Below, in pieces: positions 63,851-64,000 of a stretch of 64,000 bases of DNA; position 1 is the stretch's first letter, and each line of letters opens with the position of its first letter. Origin of the DNA: Desulfolithobacter dissulfuricans (GTDB lineage Bacteria; Desulfobacterota; Desulfobulbia; Desulfobulbales; Desulfobulbaceae). The notes beneath the pieces are model-generated. The model ran no database searches. It worked only from the letters and a program-made list of their open reading frames with translations, and had not been told where the DNA came from. A program made the translations under genes and the position numbers. The DNA is taken from assembly GCF_025998535.1 (NCBI RefSeq), contig NZ_AP024233.1, positions 2,612,001-2,676,000 on the forward strand, in the 5' to 3' direction.

Positions 63851-64000
63851 TCATACTGAAACAGAAATTCCGGTCTGTACAGATGCGAGGTCAAAGAGCC
63901 CCATTTCCCCATGCAGGCAGCTGTTGGGAAGGGCATAATGGCTCAGTGGACTTGCTGCATTGGCCCAGGAGTTCATCTTGATACTTTTGAACTCTCCTCT
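63851..64000 (-). CDS. Group II intron reverse transcriptase/maturase (C-terminal fragment)
   Basis: A minus-strand frame open at the window edge reads RGEFKSIKMNSW, then ALPNSCLHGEMGLFDL, and stops at 63851. The pattern (x-Y/F-ALPN-x-x-x-H-x-x-GLF-x-L) resembles the DNA-binding/maturase C-terminus of intron-encoded proteins. It lies just upstream of the domain V hairpin, as expected for an ORF in domain IV. Only about 49 residues are visible. Confidence 0.6.
   Translation of the reverse strand, partial: RGEFKSIKMNSWANAASPLSHYALPNSCLHGEMGLFDLASVQTGISVSV

Overview
The window (64 kb, GC-rich) reads as a chromosomal segment of a dissimilatory sulfate-metabolising bacterium of the Desulfobacterota, most likely close to the Desulfobulbales. 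The main evidence is a complete aprBA-qmoABC cluster (APS reductase plus its quinone-interacting membrane complex), supported by the housekeeping gene content and a selenocysteine-encoding HesB/IscA-like gene. The presence of apr-qmo does not by itself show whether the pathway runs toward sulfate reduction or toward sulfur oxidation.

Layout. 1-3.1 kb (minus strand) holds the classic tRNA-Thr, tRNA-Tyr, tRNA-Gly, tRNA-Thr, tuf, rpmG, tRNA-Trp, secE, nusG, rplK order. 3.3-11.1 kb (minus) is the aprB-aprA-qmoA-qmoB-qmoC unit, with a near-consensus promoter and an operator-like palindrome ahead of aprB and a terminator-like hairpin between aprA and qmoA. 11.4-13.5 kb is ftsK with a frameshift. 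14.6-22 kb (minus) is a flavin cluster (ribF, TPR gene, HEAT-like gene, TPR gene, ribE, ribBA, ribH, nusB). 22.2-28.9 kb holds tRNA-Leu, several inverted-repeat elements, a hydrolase, a rhomboid protease, hflKC and a frameshifted thiE. 29-36 kb carries citrate synthase, a PilZ gene, frameshifted polA, a ribosome-hibernation/cold-shock fusion and hemH. 36.4-42.2 kb (minus) is the cell-shape operon mreBCD-mrdA-rodA. 42.4-49.9 kb has tRNA-Ala, a three-gene phosphorelay cluster and an ExeA/SPOR-like ATPase. 50-63 kb carries an acetolactate-synthase-like enzyme, aat, a RelA/SpoT homologue, rnr, znuCB, trmJ, an endonuclease III-like gene and pfkA. The right edge has the selenoprotein gene and, just beyond it, the 3' end of a group II intron.

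Most notable observations: (1) a family of miniature inverted-repeat elements with termini GTGATTACCA, two of the three copies flanked by exact 10-bp direct repeats, sitting in A/T-tracts including the U-tract of the hflC terminator; (2) an in-frame TGA in a HesB-like gene with a well placed candidate bacterial SECIS hairpin; (3) four conserved genes (ftsK, thiE, polA, a sensor kinase) each broken by one missing base in a G/C-rich run, plus a tRNA-Ala that seems to lack one G, which points to systematic under-calling in the assembly rather than real pseudogenes; (4) several unrelated palindromic intergenic elements, one splitting rodA from mrdA. No CRISPR array, prophage or recognisable defence island was seen.
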